Assembly (NCBI GenBank): GCA_041166745.1
Contig: JBEEGH010000003.1
Coordinates: 1-64,000 of the forward strand
DNA: 64,000 nucleotides
From: DASUCS01 sp041166745
GTDB taxonomy: Bacteria; Actinomycetota; Acidimicrobiia; Acidimicrobiales; JACDCH01
Reading direction: 5' to 3'
Shown: positions 8,407 through 17,017 of the stretch, piece by piece
How the letters are laid out: every line of letters begins with the position of its first letter
Position numbering within the stretch: position 1 is the stretch's first letter
The notes under the pieces: generated by a model
What the model saw: the letters and a program-made list of their open reading frames with translations, nothing else
Databases searched by the model: none
Told to the model about the DNA's origin: nothing
Program-made: the position numbers and the translations under genes

Positions 8407-9078
8407 ATGTCGCTCACGATCGATCTCGACCGCCTCGGTCGGATGCTGCGTTGGTTGGTGGGCGCGCTCATCGTCGCGAGCTTCGGGGCTCAGGTCCTCA
8501 AAGTGCGAGGGTCCGGCCTCGACCTGGCCGCGCTGTTCGACTCGGACCAGAAGGCAAACCTGCCGACGGGCTACAAGATCTTGGCTCTCAACTCGTCGGC
8601 CGTTGTCGTCTGGTTGATCGCTCGGGCCGCGGAGCGCCAGCGCGATCCGTGGTTCAAGAAATGGCGACTCTTGGCGATGGTGATGACGTTCCTCGCCCTG
8701 GATGAAACCGCGTCCGTGCACCAGAAGCTGTCGGCCTTCATCCAGCGACGCTTCGAGAGCAACGGCCTACTGGAACACGGGTGGATCCTCGTCTACGGAC
8801 CGGCAGCACTGGTCGTTGCGTGCCTGCTGTGGCGCTTCGCATTGCAACTGCGCCCCGCGACTCGCGCTCGCTTCATGGCCGCGGCCGTGCTCTTCGGCGG
8901 TGGATCAGGGTTACTCGAACCCATCAAGGGCTTGGCCGAAGAGACGACCGCCACGTTCTATTTCATCGCGGCGACGTCGGACAGTCTCGAAGAGATCGGC
9001 CTCGCCGTCTTCTTGCTCGCCGCGTTGCGAGAGCTGCAGTCGCGAACGCCGACGATCGACGTCACGCTCGAGGGCTAG
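8407..9078 (+). CDS. Integral membrane protein of unknown function
   Basis: A 223-residue protein with four or five predicted membrane helices (MLRWLVGALIVASFGAQVL, ILALNSSAVVVWLIA, HGWILVYGPAALVVACLLW, ATSDSLEEIGLAVFLLAAL). Acidic and His residues beside the helices (FLALDETASVHQKLSAF, and GGSGLLEPIKGLAEE) may be functional. I do not recognise a family. It overlaps the convergent ZIP transporter gene by 4 bp. Confidence 0.7.
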   Translation: MSLTIDLDRLGRMLRWLVGALIVASFGAQVLKVRGSGLDLAALFDSDQKANLPTGYKILALNSSAVVVWLIARAAERQRDPWFKKWRLLAMVMTFLALDETASVHQKLSAFIQRRFESNGLLEHGWILVYGPAALVVACLLWRFALQLRPATRARFMAAAVLFGGGSGLLEPIKGLAEETTATFYFIAATSDSLEEIGLAVFLLAALRELQSRTPTIDVTLEG

Positions 9079-9914
9079 CCACCCGAGATCACCAGCACGT
9101 AGTCGGTGCCGAAGCCCAGCACCATGCCGGCAAGCAGCCCCCACATGAGCACTTCCGTCTGACCGATTCGGATTGCCATCTTCAACAGCTGCACGATGAC
9201 GTACAGGATCGAACCGGCAGCCAGCGCGAGGAACGCGAGAAACAGGGTGTCGTTGACCACCGCGTTGCCGATGACGGTGCCGGCGAACGTGGGGACGCCG
9301 GCGATGAGCCCACAGAGCAGCAAGAACGCCCAGCTCGGCCGCTCGTCTACGTTGGAGAACGGCGCGACGATGCCAAAACCCTCTGTCCCGTTGTGCAAGG
9401 CGAATCCGATGACGAGCACGCCGGCAAGGCTGACCTCGCCGGCGGCCGCGGACTGGCCGATCGCCAGTCCCTCGGAGAAGTTGTGCAAACCGATGCCGAG
9501 CGCGATGAACAGCGCCAAGCGACGGGCCTCGGACAGCCCGCTCACCAGGCCGGAGCGCAGCTCGACCGTGGCCGCCGCACCCGGCCCGAGCTTCCCGGCA
9601 CGCCGTCCCAGCTGGCGGTCGTAGTACACGAGGCTCAGTAGTCCGACGCCGACGCAACCGGCGAACACGACGGCGAGCCACGCGAACCGCGCCCACGTCC
9701 CTTCGCCTGAGCTCGCGGCGACGAGTGCGTCCTCGACCGGCTCGTTGGCGTGCGACAGCACGTCCCACAGCAGGAACAACAGAATGCCGATGGCGATCGC
9801 GTTGAGGGCTGCTCGAGTGCGGGGCATCGGCCGTGACAGGCGTCCGAGCGGGAGGCCGACGAAGATCGTCGAGCCGGCGATGGCGCCCAGGATCAGGAGC
9901 TTGGTCGTCGACAT
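9075..9914 (-). CDS. ZIP family divalent metal transporter
   Basis: A 279-residue protein with about eight membrane helices and the ZIP signatures HNFSEGLAIG and HNGTEG in helices IV and V, which bind the transported ion in this family. A loop between helices III and IV separates the two bundles, as usual for ZIPs. It should import Zn, Mn or Fe. The start lies 10 bp from a TTGTTAGG/CCTAACAA palindrome that probably represses it when metal is ample. A CDF-type gene diverges from the same gap. Confidence 0.9.
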   Translation of the reverse strand: MSTTKLLILGAIAGSTIFVGLPLGRLSRPMPRTRAALNAIAIGILLFLLWDVLSHANEPVEDALVAASSGEGTWARFAWLAVVFAGCVGVGLLSLVYYDRQLGRRAGKLGPGAAATVELRSGLVSGLSEARRLALFIALGIGLHNFSEGLAIGQSAAAGEVSLAGVLVIGFALHNGTEGFGIVAPFSNVDERPSWAFLLLCGLIAGVPTFAGTVIGNAVVNDTLFLAFLALAAGSILYVIVQLLKMAIRIGQTEVLMWGLLAGMVLGFGTDYVLVISGG

Positions 9915-9923
9915 GACGATCTA

Positions 9924-9943
9924 TTGTTAGGCACTCCTAACAA
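9924..9943. promoter_or_regulatory. DtxR/MntR-like palindromic operator between ZIP and CDF genes
   Basis: TTGTTAGG-CACT-CCTAACAA is a perfect 8-bp inverted repeat with a 4-base spacer. The TTAGG...CCTAA core resembles sites of DtxR/IdeR/MntR regulators. It lies in the 55-bp gap between the ZIP importer and the CDF-type gene, so one metal sensor could control both. Confidence 0.7.
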
Positions 9944-9969
9944 CCGCGTCAAGCCGCCATGCTTGAGGG

Positions 9970-10566
9970 GTGACCCCTGATGCGTTCCGGGCGGCGTTGC
10001 GGGTGTCGGTTGCGTCGCTGGTGTGGACCGTCGTGAGCAGCGTTGCTTCGGTCGGAGTAGGGATCGCGTCCAACAGTCTGGTGCTCGTCGCTTTCGGGCT
10101 CACTGGCGCGCTCGACTCGGCCGGCTCGGCCGTGTTGGTCGCGCACTTTCGTCATGCCCTGCACCACGAGGCGTTCTCCGAGCGGCACGAACGATTGGCC
10201 CTGCGGGTCGTCACGATCGGACTCGTCGTCGTTGGCACGCTGACGTCAGGCGAGAGTGTGCGCCGCCTGGTCGGCTCGGTTCACGCGGAGTCGGTGCCTG
10301 CGGGCGTGGCGCTCGCCGCCACGTCGGCAGTCGTCCTCGCTGTGCTCTCGTCGCGCAAGCGCCGCGTTGCGGGTGTGGTGGCCAGCCGGGCCCTTCTTGC
10401 GGATGGGTGGCTGTCGGCGACGGGGGCACTACTCGGCGTCGTGACGGTGATCGGCACGGGGCTCGCGTCGGCCTTCGATTGGTGGTGGGTCGATCCGATC
10501 GCCGCCGCAGTCGTCGCGTGCGGCGCGGTCGTCGCCGGGGTCGTACTCGCCAAGGGAGCGTCGTGA
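9970..10566 (+). CDS. CDF (cation diffusion facilitator)-type efflux protein
   Basis: A 198-residue protein with about six membrane helices and CDF landmarks: SNSLVLVAFGLTGALDSAGSA (helix II, Asp retained) and SRALLADGWLSATGALLG ... WWWVDPIAAAVVA (helices V-VI, Asp retained). It lacks the C-terminal cytosolic domain of full-length CDF proteins, so it is a short form. It should export a divalent cation. The start is GTG at 9970. It is divergent from the ZIP importer and shares the putative metal operator, so the pair balances uptake and efflux. Confidence 0.75.
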   Translation: MTPDAFRAALRVSVASLVWTVVSSVASVGVGIASNSLVLVAFGLTGALDSAGSAVLVAHFRHALHHEAFSERHERLALRVVTIGLVVVGTLTSGESVRRLVGSVHAESVPAGVALAATSAVVLAVLSSRKRRVAGVVASRALLADGWLSATGALLGVVTVIGTGLASAFDWWWVDPIAAAVVACGAVVAGVVLAKGAS

Positions 10567-10667
10567 CCGTGCAGTGATGGTGTCATAGCCCCCCTTTTGA
10601 GCCATGTCAGAAACGTCACAGCAGAGCCTGGTTGGAGTCCGGTACCTCCGGTACCTTCGAAGAGCAC

Positions 10668-13178
10668 ATGGCCGATGCCGTACAGCACGAGCAGCGCCGC
10701 GAAACGGCAGAGCGAGCTCCGGAGCAGAAGACGGTCAAAGCACCGGCCGGCATGGCCAGCGCGCTCCTCGACCTCCAAGAAGCTGCCGGCAATCAGTCCG
10801 CACTAGCGATGGTGCAGACGAAGCTGGTGGTCGGGGCCGCCGCCGATCCGGCCGAAGCCGAAGCGGATGCGCTCGCCGACGCGGTCGTCGACCGTCTCCG
10901 CGGTGTCGGGGCCAACGATGGGAACGGCGACGGGAACGGCGATGGGCCCCACGTTCGACGCGTCCACGGCGGAACCGGAACCGATCCACTTGGCGGGGTG
11001 GAGCTCGGCGCCGAAACCACATCGCAACTCGACCGGGCACGGTCGGGTGGACGGGCGTTGCCGGGCGTCGTGCGCGATCGCATGGAAGCCGGCTTCGGCC
11101 AGGACTTCAGCTCGGTACGCGTGCACGACGACGCGCAGTCCGACCACCTGAATCGTTCGTTGCAGGCGAAGGCATTCACGGCCGGGCAAGACATCTTCTT
11201 CAGCAAGGGCAGCCTGCAGCCACACACGAAGGACGGCGAGCATCTGCTCGCGCACGAGTTGGCGCACGTCGTGCAACAAGGCGGTGCGATCGGGCGGCGC
11301 TCGATCCGCCGCAAGATGTGGACGGCCGCGAAGTTCGCCGAAGCAACCAACGAGGGCACATTCACGCTGAAGGGCGACGCTCAGAAGAACATCGAGCTCA
11401 TGATCGCCGACTATCTCAAGCTCGAGGCTGCGCACGGTGTGGTGTCCGCAACGGACACGCCCAAGGCGATCAATCTCCTGTTGCAAATGCGTCAAGCTGT
11501 CGATTGGTACCTCGGCGCCCACACGAAGACCGTGAAGGACGAGCACGGGCTCGACAAGCAGGAGGAAGACCCGAAGCGCAAGAAGCGCATGAAGGGAATG
11601 AAGGACTTCAAGCTGTTCGTCGACGCCGAGACGTCTGCGCTCCAGTCGCAACAGACAGCGAAGAAGAAGGACGGCACCGCCGGCACGGCGACGACCGAGC
11701 TCGACGCGAAGGAAAAGAGCAAGGGCTTCATCAAGCTCGAGGCGAAGTATGCCGGCGAGTCGGCCAAGAGCACGTTCAACAAGATCGGCGGATACATCGG
11801 AAAGCTCGTTCCCGAGGCCGGCGACAAGACGGCCATCGAGGTCGAGCTGAAACTTCCGGTCGATCCGACAGGCGTCGGATTCGTGGGCGGTCGATTCAAG
11901 GCGGAGATCGAGAAGGACAAGTACGTCAAGATCCGCGCTGAGTTGGCGGTCACCGGCGGGGTCAACGTCGGGGTCGCGGAGCTCAAGGGCGAGATCGGCG
12001 GTTACATCGAGGCGCAGGCCGACAACGGGGCCGACGCGATGGAGTTGGTCTCGTACGCGTTGTACCGGCGATTCCGCGAGTCACATGCGCTCCCGCGCGG
12101 TGCCGCCAACTACATGTGGGGCGGCTCGACCGACGACGAAGGATTCGGCAAGGCCGAAGCGTGGTCTCTCGCGCTGGAGAAGCGACTCTTCGACATCAAG
12201 GAAGACGTCGCCCAATTCGAGGGAGAGAAGAACGCGGGCACCAAGGCCGCCAAGGTCAAGAAGCACCAGGCGGATGTCGCCGACAGGCGGATGAAGTTGT
12301 ACGTCGAGAGTGGCGGGCTCGTCGGCGCCAAGGCGAAGGTCAGCGCAGCGGTGCTGTCGGCCGAGGTCAGCATCGCCTACAACGAAGGGCGGCGCATCGA
12401 CTTCGAATCCCTGAAGAACACCAAGGGCGGGGCTGGCAGCGTCAACAAGGTGTCGTCCGACAAGGCCGCCACGTTCGCGTCGGCGGTGAGTGGTGGTACG
12501 CGCGGCGCGCAGGAGGTCGTCGGTCGCACCTCCCGCACGTTGAAGATGGCCACCGCTCTGGAAGCCGGCTTCGGCAAGATCGGCAAGGTCGGCGGCACGA
12601 TGAACTGGGACTTGAACTATCTCAGCGACGGCAAGAAGCCGGCCACCATCGAGATCGCCGGCAGCGACCTCACCTTCGCGGTCAAGGGCCAGGTCTCGAT
12701 CTCGGAGCTGCTCGGGCCGCACTGGGGCACCTACATCGGCACGCTCACCGACGAGACCATGAAGCAGGTGCGCAAGAAGCTCCTCCCAAAGGCAGAAGCG
12801 GAAGCCGGCGAGGCCACGGCGAAGAAGAAGGCGCCCAGCAAGGGTCCCGGAGCAGTGCTCGACACCATCACGCAGAACGCCGGCACGATCATCAAGGTGG
12901 TGAAGAACGCCGAGGAAGTCAGCGCCCACATCAAGGACACGGTGGTCCCCCCGGAACAGGTCCCGGGGATGCTGGAGAAGCACGGCGTCAAGCAGAGTTC
13001 GATGACCGGCATCGAGATGAAGCTGAAGCTGAGTTTCCTCAACGACGACGGAGAGTTCGAGATCAACAAGACCGGCGACATCTCCGCCGACATCCCCAAG
13101 CTGCTCGCCGTGAAGTACACCTCGTCGAAGCGCATCCTCAAGCTCTCGTGGAGTGGCGCGGGCTGGACTGTCAGCTGA
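10668..13178 (+). CDS. DUF4157 (eCIS core domain) protein, 836 residues; candidate injected effector
   Basis: Residues about 125-204 form a DUF4157 domain: LPGVVRDRMEAGFGQDFSSV, VHDD, AFTAGQDIFFSKG and HLLAHELAHVVQQGG, with an intact HExxH at 196-200. DUF4157 is a marker domain of eCIS clusters, found in metallopeptidase-like proteins and on cargo. The remaining 630 residues, rich in Lys and Ala, match nothing I recognise. ATG at 10668 was chosen over an upstream in-frame TTG (10632). A YbjN-type gene follows after 4 bases, as for a secreted protein and its chaperone. Whether it is cargo or a structural or processing factor is not decided by sequence. Confidence 0.85.
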   Translation: MADAVQHEQRRETAERAPEQKTVKAPAGMASALLDLQEAAGNQSALAMVQTKLVVGAAADPAEAEADALADAVVDRLRGVGANDGNGDGNGDGPHVRRVHGGTGTDPLGGVELGAETTSQLDRARSGGRALPGVVRDRMEAGFGQDFSSVRVHDDAQSDHLNRSLQAKAFTAGQDIFFSKGSLQPHTKDGEHLLAHELAHVVQQGGAIGRRSIRRKMWTAAKFAEATNEGTFTLKGDAQKNIELMIADYLKLEAAHGVVSATDTPKAINLLLQMRQAVDWYLGAHTKTVKDEHGLDKQEEDPKRKKRMKGMKDFKLFVDAETSALQSQQTAKKKDGTAGTATTELDAKEKSKGFIKLEAKYAGESAKSTFNKIGGYIGKLVPEAGDKTAIEVELKLPVDPTGVGFVGGRFKAEIEKDKYVKIRAELAVTGGVNVGVAELKGEIGGYIEAQADNGADAMELVSYALYRRFRESHALPRGAANYMWGGSTDDEGFGKAEAWSLALEKRLFDIKEDVAQFEGEKNAGTKAAKVKKHQADVADRRMKLYVESGGLVGAKAKVSAAVLSAEVSIAYNEGRRIDFESLKNTKGGAGSVNKVSSDKAATFASAVSGGTRGAQEVVGRTSRTLKMATALEAGFGKIGKVGGTMNWDLNYLSDGKKPATIEIAGSDLTFAVKGQVSISELLGPHWGTYIGTLTDETMKQVRKKLLPKAEAEAGEATAKKKAPSKGPGAVLDTITQNAGTIIKVVKNAEEVSAHIKDTVVPPEQVPGMLEKHGVKQSSMTGIEMKLKLSFLNDDGEFEINKTGDISADIPKLLAVKYTSSKRILKLSWSGAGWTVS

Positions 13179-13182
13179 GCGG

Positions 13183-13635
13183 ATGACTGCATTGCTGGAT
13201 GTCGTGATGAAGTTCTTTCGCGAGCGCGATGTGCCCATTGAGCAGCTCGAGGACACCACGGTCTTTCGCGGTGTGGGTGACGGCGCCAACGGGAGCTGGA
13301 CCCTGTGGGTCGAGGTGCGCGAAGACGACGAGCTGTGTCTCGTCTGGTCGAGCTACAGCGAAGCCGTTGACGAGGCGCGCCGACCGGCCGTGATGGAGCT
13401 CATCACGCGCGTCAATCCCGACATCGAGGTGGGTGCGTTCGAGATGGACCTCGACCGCGGCAACGTGAGTTTCAAGACGAGCATCGATGTCACCGGCGAT
13501 CGGCTCTCGGAGGCGCTCTTCGAGCGTCTCATCGGTCACAACGTGCAGAGCTTCGACGACTACCTCCCTGCGATCGAGGAGGTCGCCCGCGACGGGGTCG
13601 ATCCGAAGGACGTCGTTCTCGCCTTCCGCGGGTGA
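13183..13635 (+). CDS. YbjN-type protein (type III secretion chaperone-like fold)
   Basis: A 150-residue protein with the YbjN pattern: VWSSYSEAVDEARRPAVMEL, INPDIEVG-like NPDIEVGAFEMDLDRGNVSF, KTSIDVTGDRLS and NVQSFDDYLPAIEEV. YbjN proteins share the fold of type III secretion chaperones. It starts 4 bases after the DUF4157 gene, so the two are almost certainly co-translated, and a role in holding the DUF4157 protein for loading is an attractive inference. It ends 3 bases before the convergent ATPase gene. Confidence 0.82.
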   Translation: MTALLDVVMKFFRERDVPIEQLEDTTVFRGVGDGANGSWTLWVEVREDDELCLVWSSYSEAVDEARRPAVMELITRVNPDIEVGAFEMDLDRGNVSFKTSIDVTGDRLSEALFERLIGHNVQSFDDYLPAIEEVARDGVDPKDVVLAFRG

Positions 13636-13638
13636 GCG

Positions 13639-15561
13639 CTACGTTCCGTCTTTGACGAGGTCGTAGTACTTGCCGAAGTCGGCTTCGGTGGTGAGTCGTC
13701 CGAGCTTCTGTAGCTCGCGCTTGAGCCCGAGCACGAGCGAATCCATGTCGACCTTCTTGCCCGCCGAGGCCGCCATGAAGGCACTGGACAACGCGGCATT
13801 GCGAATCGACCCACCCGCGAGCTCGAACTTGTGGGCCAGGAACTTGAAGTCGACACCGCTCAGTGGCGCGCCGGCAAGGCAGCGTTTCCAGATCTTCTCG
13901 CGGTCAGCGGGATCAGGAAGAGGGAACTCGACAGTCACGTGCACGCGGCGCAGGAATGCTTGGTCGATGTTGTTCTGCAGATTGGTCGTCATGACGACGA
14001 GGCCTTCGAACGTCTCGAGTCGTTGCAACAGGTACGACACCTCGACGTTCGCGTAGCGATCGCGGGCATCGCTCACCTCCGACCGCTTCCCGAACAGCGC
14101 GTCGGCCTCGTCGAACAACAACACCAAGTTGCCGGCCGCCGCGGCGGCGAAGATCTCTTCGAGGTTCTTCTCGGTCTCGCCGATGTACTTCGAAACGACG
14201 GTCGAAAGGTCGATCTTGAACATGTCGAGGCCGAGATCGCCGGCGATGATCTCCGCGGCAGTCGTCTTGCCGGTACCCGACACGCCGGAGAACATCGCCA
14301 CCAGACCGGGGGAGGGAAACTCGGCGAGTCCCCATTCGCCGTGCACGATGTCGCGGTGCCGGTAGCGAATGCTCAGCTCCTGCAGCTGCGACAGCTGACG
14401 AGCCGGCAGCACGATGTCGTCCCAGCCGACGCGGGGGCGCACTCGACGCGCCAGCCGCTCCAACGGTCCGCTGGCCAGACGACGGATGGCGGCGAGTGGT
14501 TCGCCCAGACCCTCTTGCGCGATCGCCGCAAGCCGAAGCTGATGCGCGGTGAGTTGATGGCCCGCCTGATCGAAGTCCCCGAACACCGATTCCCATTCGC
14601 GAGCTGACACCCGCGACTCCTCGGCGCGCACCTCGACCCACGGACGGCGCGGCAAGTGGTCGAGCGACAGCTCGACGGGCGACGCCACCGCCCATACCAA
14701 GTGGTCGGCCCGCTCGATCCAGTGGCGAGCGCGTGGAGGGAGCTCGTCGTTCACGCGAAGCACGACACCGATACCGGCCATCGTCGCTTCTCGAACGACG
14801 GCGCGCCATCCGGCGTCGTCCTCCGGCGTATCGACCGCGAGGAACGTGGTGCCGATCGCCACCGTGACCGCCGTCTGGAGGCGTCGCACCAGGTCCTCGC
14901 CCACGGCGAACACCAGACGATGTGTGCCCGGCTCGTCCGGCGGAGCCGTGAGCACGTCGGCGTTCATCGGCAACGCGCTGTCGAAGGAGTCGTCGCCGAG
15001 CAACGTCCAGATCACGGCCTCGGGAACGAGAACACCTCGGTCCGCCCAGGGCCGATCTTCAGCCACATCGATCAGCGCGGCGCGACGAAGTCGTCCGTCG
15101 AGGGCAACCGTCAGTGGACCGGCGTGCTCCGAGCCGAACATGCGTGAGAGCAGATGCAGCGTGGGTCTGCGCTGCGTCACATCGTCTTGTAGGAAGCCAA
15201 CCAGGCGTTGTCGTCGTGGCTCGACCTCGACGGCGCAACACAGCGCGAACACTTCTGCTTCGTCGAGTGTCAGTTTCGCGTTGCGCACGATCGCGGCAAA
15301 GGAGGATTCGGCATCGAGCGCTTCGACGAAGGCAGCGCGGGCCCCGTCGATGAGTGGAGCGAACGCCGCGATCATGCTGTCGCTCGACTCGCCGTTCGGA
15401 CTCGCACCGATGAGCTTGTCGATCGCGTCGTCGCGCAACACGAGTCCCGCGAGCGGATCGGACGTCGCTCCGCTCGCCTGGGCGACGCGCGCTTCGCGCT
15501 CCAACAACGCATCGGGCAGCGCCGTCCACGACGCGGCGCGCGGTGCCGGCGGTTTCACCAT
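13639..15561 (-). CDS. eCIS AAA+ ATPase (Pvc15-like)
   Basis: A 640-residue protein. The N-terminal 380 residues are a helical region typical of eCIS ATPases. The AAA+ module has Walker A GVSGTGKTTAAEI at about residue 425, Walker B LVLLFDEADALFGKRSEV at about 478, and the sensor/arginine-finger region MTTNLQNNIDQAFLRRV. Every canonical eCIS cluster encodes such an ATPase; it is thought to act in assembly or cargo loading and is not a sheath-recycling ClpV. A GTG at 15597 would add 12 residues. It is the only rightward-block gene on the minus strand, divergent from the coiled-coil gene. Confidence 0.93.
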   Translation of the reverse strand: MVKPPAPRAASWTALPDALLEREARVAQASGATSDPLAGLVLRDDAIDKLIGASPNGESSDSMIAAFAPLIDGARAAFVEALDAESSFAAIVRNAKLTLDEAEVFALCCAVEVEPRRQRLVGFLQDDVTQRRPTLHLLSRMFGSEHAGPLTVALDGRLRRAALIDVAEDRPWADRGVLVPEAVIWTLLGDDSFDSALPMNADVLTAPPDEPGTHRLVFAVGEDLVRRLQTAVTVAIGTTFLAVDTPEDDAGWRAVVREATMAGIGVVLRVNDELPPRARHWIERADHLVWAVASPVELSLDHLPRRPWVEVRAEESRVSAREWESVFGDFDQAGHQLTAHQLRLAAIAQEGLGEPLAAIRRLASGPLERLARRVRPRVGWDDIVLPARQLSQLQELSIRYRHRDIVHGEWGLAEFPSPGLVAMFSGVSGTGKTTAAEIIAGDLGLDMFKIDLSTVVSKYIGETEKNLEEIFAAAAAGNLVLLFDEADALFGKRSEVSDARDRYANVEVSYLLQRLETFEGLVVMTTNLQNNIDQAFLRRVHVTVEFPLPDPADREKIWKRCLAGAPLSGVDFKFLAHKFELAGGSIRNAALSSAFMAASAGKKVDMDSLVLGLKRELQKLGRLTTEADFGKYYDLVKDGT

Positions 15562-15659
15562 CCGAGTCGCCGACCGTTGTTCCGCTTTTCTCGCCACCGA
15601 TCCAGTGAACCAGGCTTCGTCGGCCGGGTCAGGAGATTCTTCGTCTTTGTCCCGGCTGC

Positions 15660-15681
15660 ATTTACCTTTATCTGGGTAAAT
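15660..15681. promoter_or_regulatory. AT-rich inverted repeat in divergent eCIS promoter region
   Basis: ATTTACC and GGTAAAT flank an 8-base spacer in the 213-bp gap between the ATPase gene and the coiled-coil gene. The stretch is clearly more AT-rich than its surroundings. This is the likely divergent promoter of the eCIS cluster, and the repeat is a candidate operator. Confidence 0.5.
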
Positions 15682-15774
15682 GGTGCATTTCGTTCTTCGG
15701 GCTATGCAGCGGCCGGAAGGGTCGTACCATTGCCCTGTTCGGCGGGCAGTACATCGTGGGGTGGGAGGGTCGGA

Positions 15775-17013
15775 GTGAATCAGAAAGAACTGCAGGCCTC
15801 GGCGCAACGAATCGGGGTAGAGGCGGACCCGCGGGCGGCGCGACCGTTCCGACTCGCCGCTGTCCGACTGAGCGACGAACCGCCGGAGACCGACGTGCAC
15901 CGCGCGGCAGCGATCGAGGCCGCGGCACTGCTCGTGGGTCTCGCGCTCGCCGACGCGCAGGACGATCTGCGCCGCTTGCTGACTCCCGATCCCGCGGCGA
16001 CCGAGGTGATCTGGACGGTCGCGTGCTACCAGATCGGCGATCTCACCCCGAGCGCGATCCGAGACTTTCCGGATCCGGTCGAGGCGATGGCCACCGTTGC
16101 GGCGTGCCCTGAAGAGGCCCACGTTGCCGCCGAACTCGTGGCCTCCACGGCGCAGGGCCTTCGATGGACGGCGGTGTTGCGCACGAATGATCTGCTCTCG
16201 TTCCAATTGCCGAGCGCGGATACGGCGTCCGACGCCTCGCGTGAACGGCCGGGAGATCTCTCCGCCGCGTTGAAGCGCTGGCGTGAACGGCTCGCCGACT
16301 GGTCCGCCCATGCCGGACACGAGCGCGACACGGAGTCTGTTGGGTTCGCGCAACTCTCCGCGATCGAGACGACGAGCGTCGTTCCGATCCCGCAGTCGCT
16401 GCCCGCCGTGGTTCCGTCGAATCTGCCGTCCGTCACGTCGGTCGCGTTCAACGAGCGGTTCGGTGCGCTCGAGCAACGGCTGGCCGGACTCGAAGCGTCG
16501 ATCGCCAACCTGACCACGGGGATCGAGTCGTTCACTTCGGCCGCCCAGCGTCGCGACGCGGCCATCGAGCAGGTCGCGCAGACCATCGATGCGCGCTTCA
16601 ACGCGATGGCGTCGTTCGTGAACAACGCGCTGGCCGACCTCGAGCACAATCTCGGCGAGAAAGTCGACAACGCAGAGCGGCGCGTCGTCACCACCCTCCG
16701 CGACAGCGCGTCCGACACCATCAGCCGGGTTCGCGACGTTGGCGGCCGGGTTTCCACCGCCCGCCGGGGCGTCGAAGCGGCTGTTCACGAAGAGATGGGC
16801 ACGGTTTTGTTGGCCATGCGGTCCGGCTTGACGCCGTTGACCAACGAGGTCGTCCAGCGGGTCAGCCTCTTGGAGCAGGGGATCGAGACCGAGTTGGCTC
16901 AGAACACGGCCCACCTCCAGAGCGACATGGCCGTACTCTTCGACGCTGTGGCCTCTTTGCAGCGCGATCTCGCAGCAGCCTCTGCAGAACCCGCTGTCGA
17001 CGTTCGGAGCTGA
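15775..17013 (+). CDS. Coiled-coil protein of the eCIS cluster, unknown function
   Basis: A 412-residue soluble protein. Residues 1-190 are a globular helical region (AAAIEAAALLVGLALADAQDD, WTVACYQIGDLTPSAIRDF). From about 225 to 400 heptad-like helices dominate (FGALEQRLAGLEASIANLTT, RRDAAIEQVAQTIDARF, VDNAERRVVTTLRDSASD), so a long coiled coil is expected. GTG at 15775 is supported by GGGAGGG. No signal peptide or membrane helix. It heads the rightward structural block; I found no close match among named eCIS subunits, so it may be lineage-specific. Confidence 0.7.
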   Translation: MNQKELQASAQRIGVEADPRAARPFRLAAVRLSDEPPETDVHRAAAIEAAALLVGLALADAQDDLRRLLTPDPAATEVIWTVACYQIGDLTPSAIRDFPDPVEAMATVAACPEEAHVAAELVASTAQGLRWTAVLRTNDLLSFQLPSADTASDASRERPGDLSAALKRWRERLADWSAHAGHERDTESVGFAQLSAIETTSVVPIPQSLPAVVPSNLPSVTSVAFNERFGALEQRLAGLEASIANLTTGIESFTSAAQRRDAAIEQVAQTIDARFNAMASFVNNALADLEHNLGEKVDNAERRVVTTLRDSASDTISRVRDVGGRVSTARRGVEAAVHEEMGTVLLAMRSGLTPLTNEVVQRVSLLEQGIETELAQNTAHLQSDMAVLFDAVASLQRDLAAASAEPAVDVRS

Positions 17014-17017
17014 CCGC

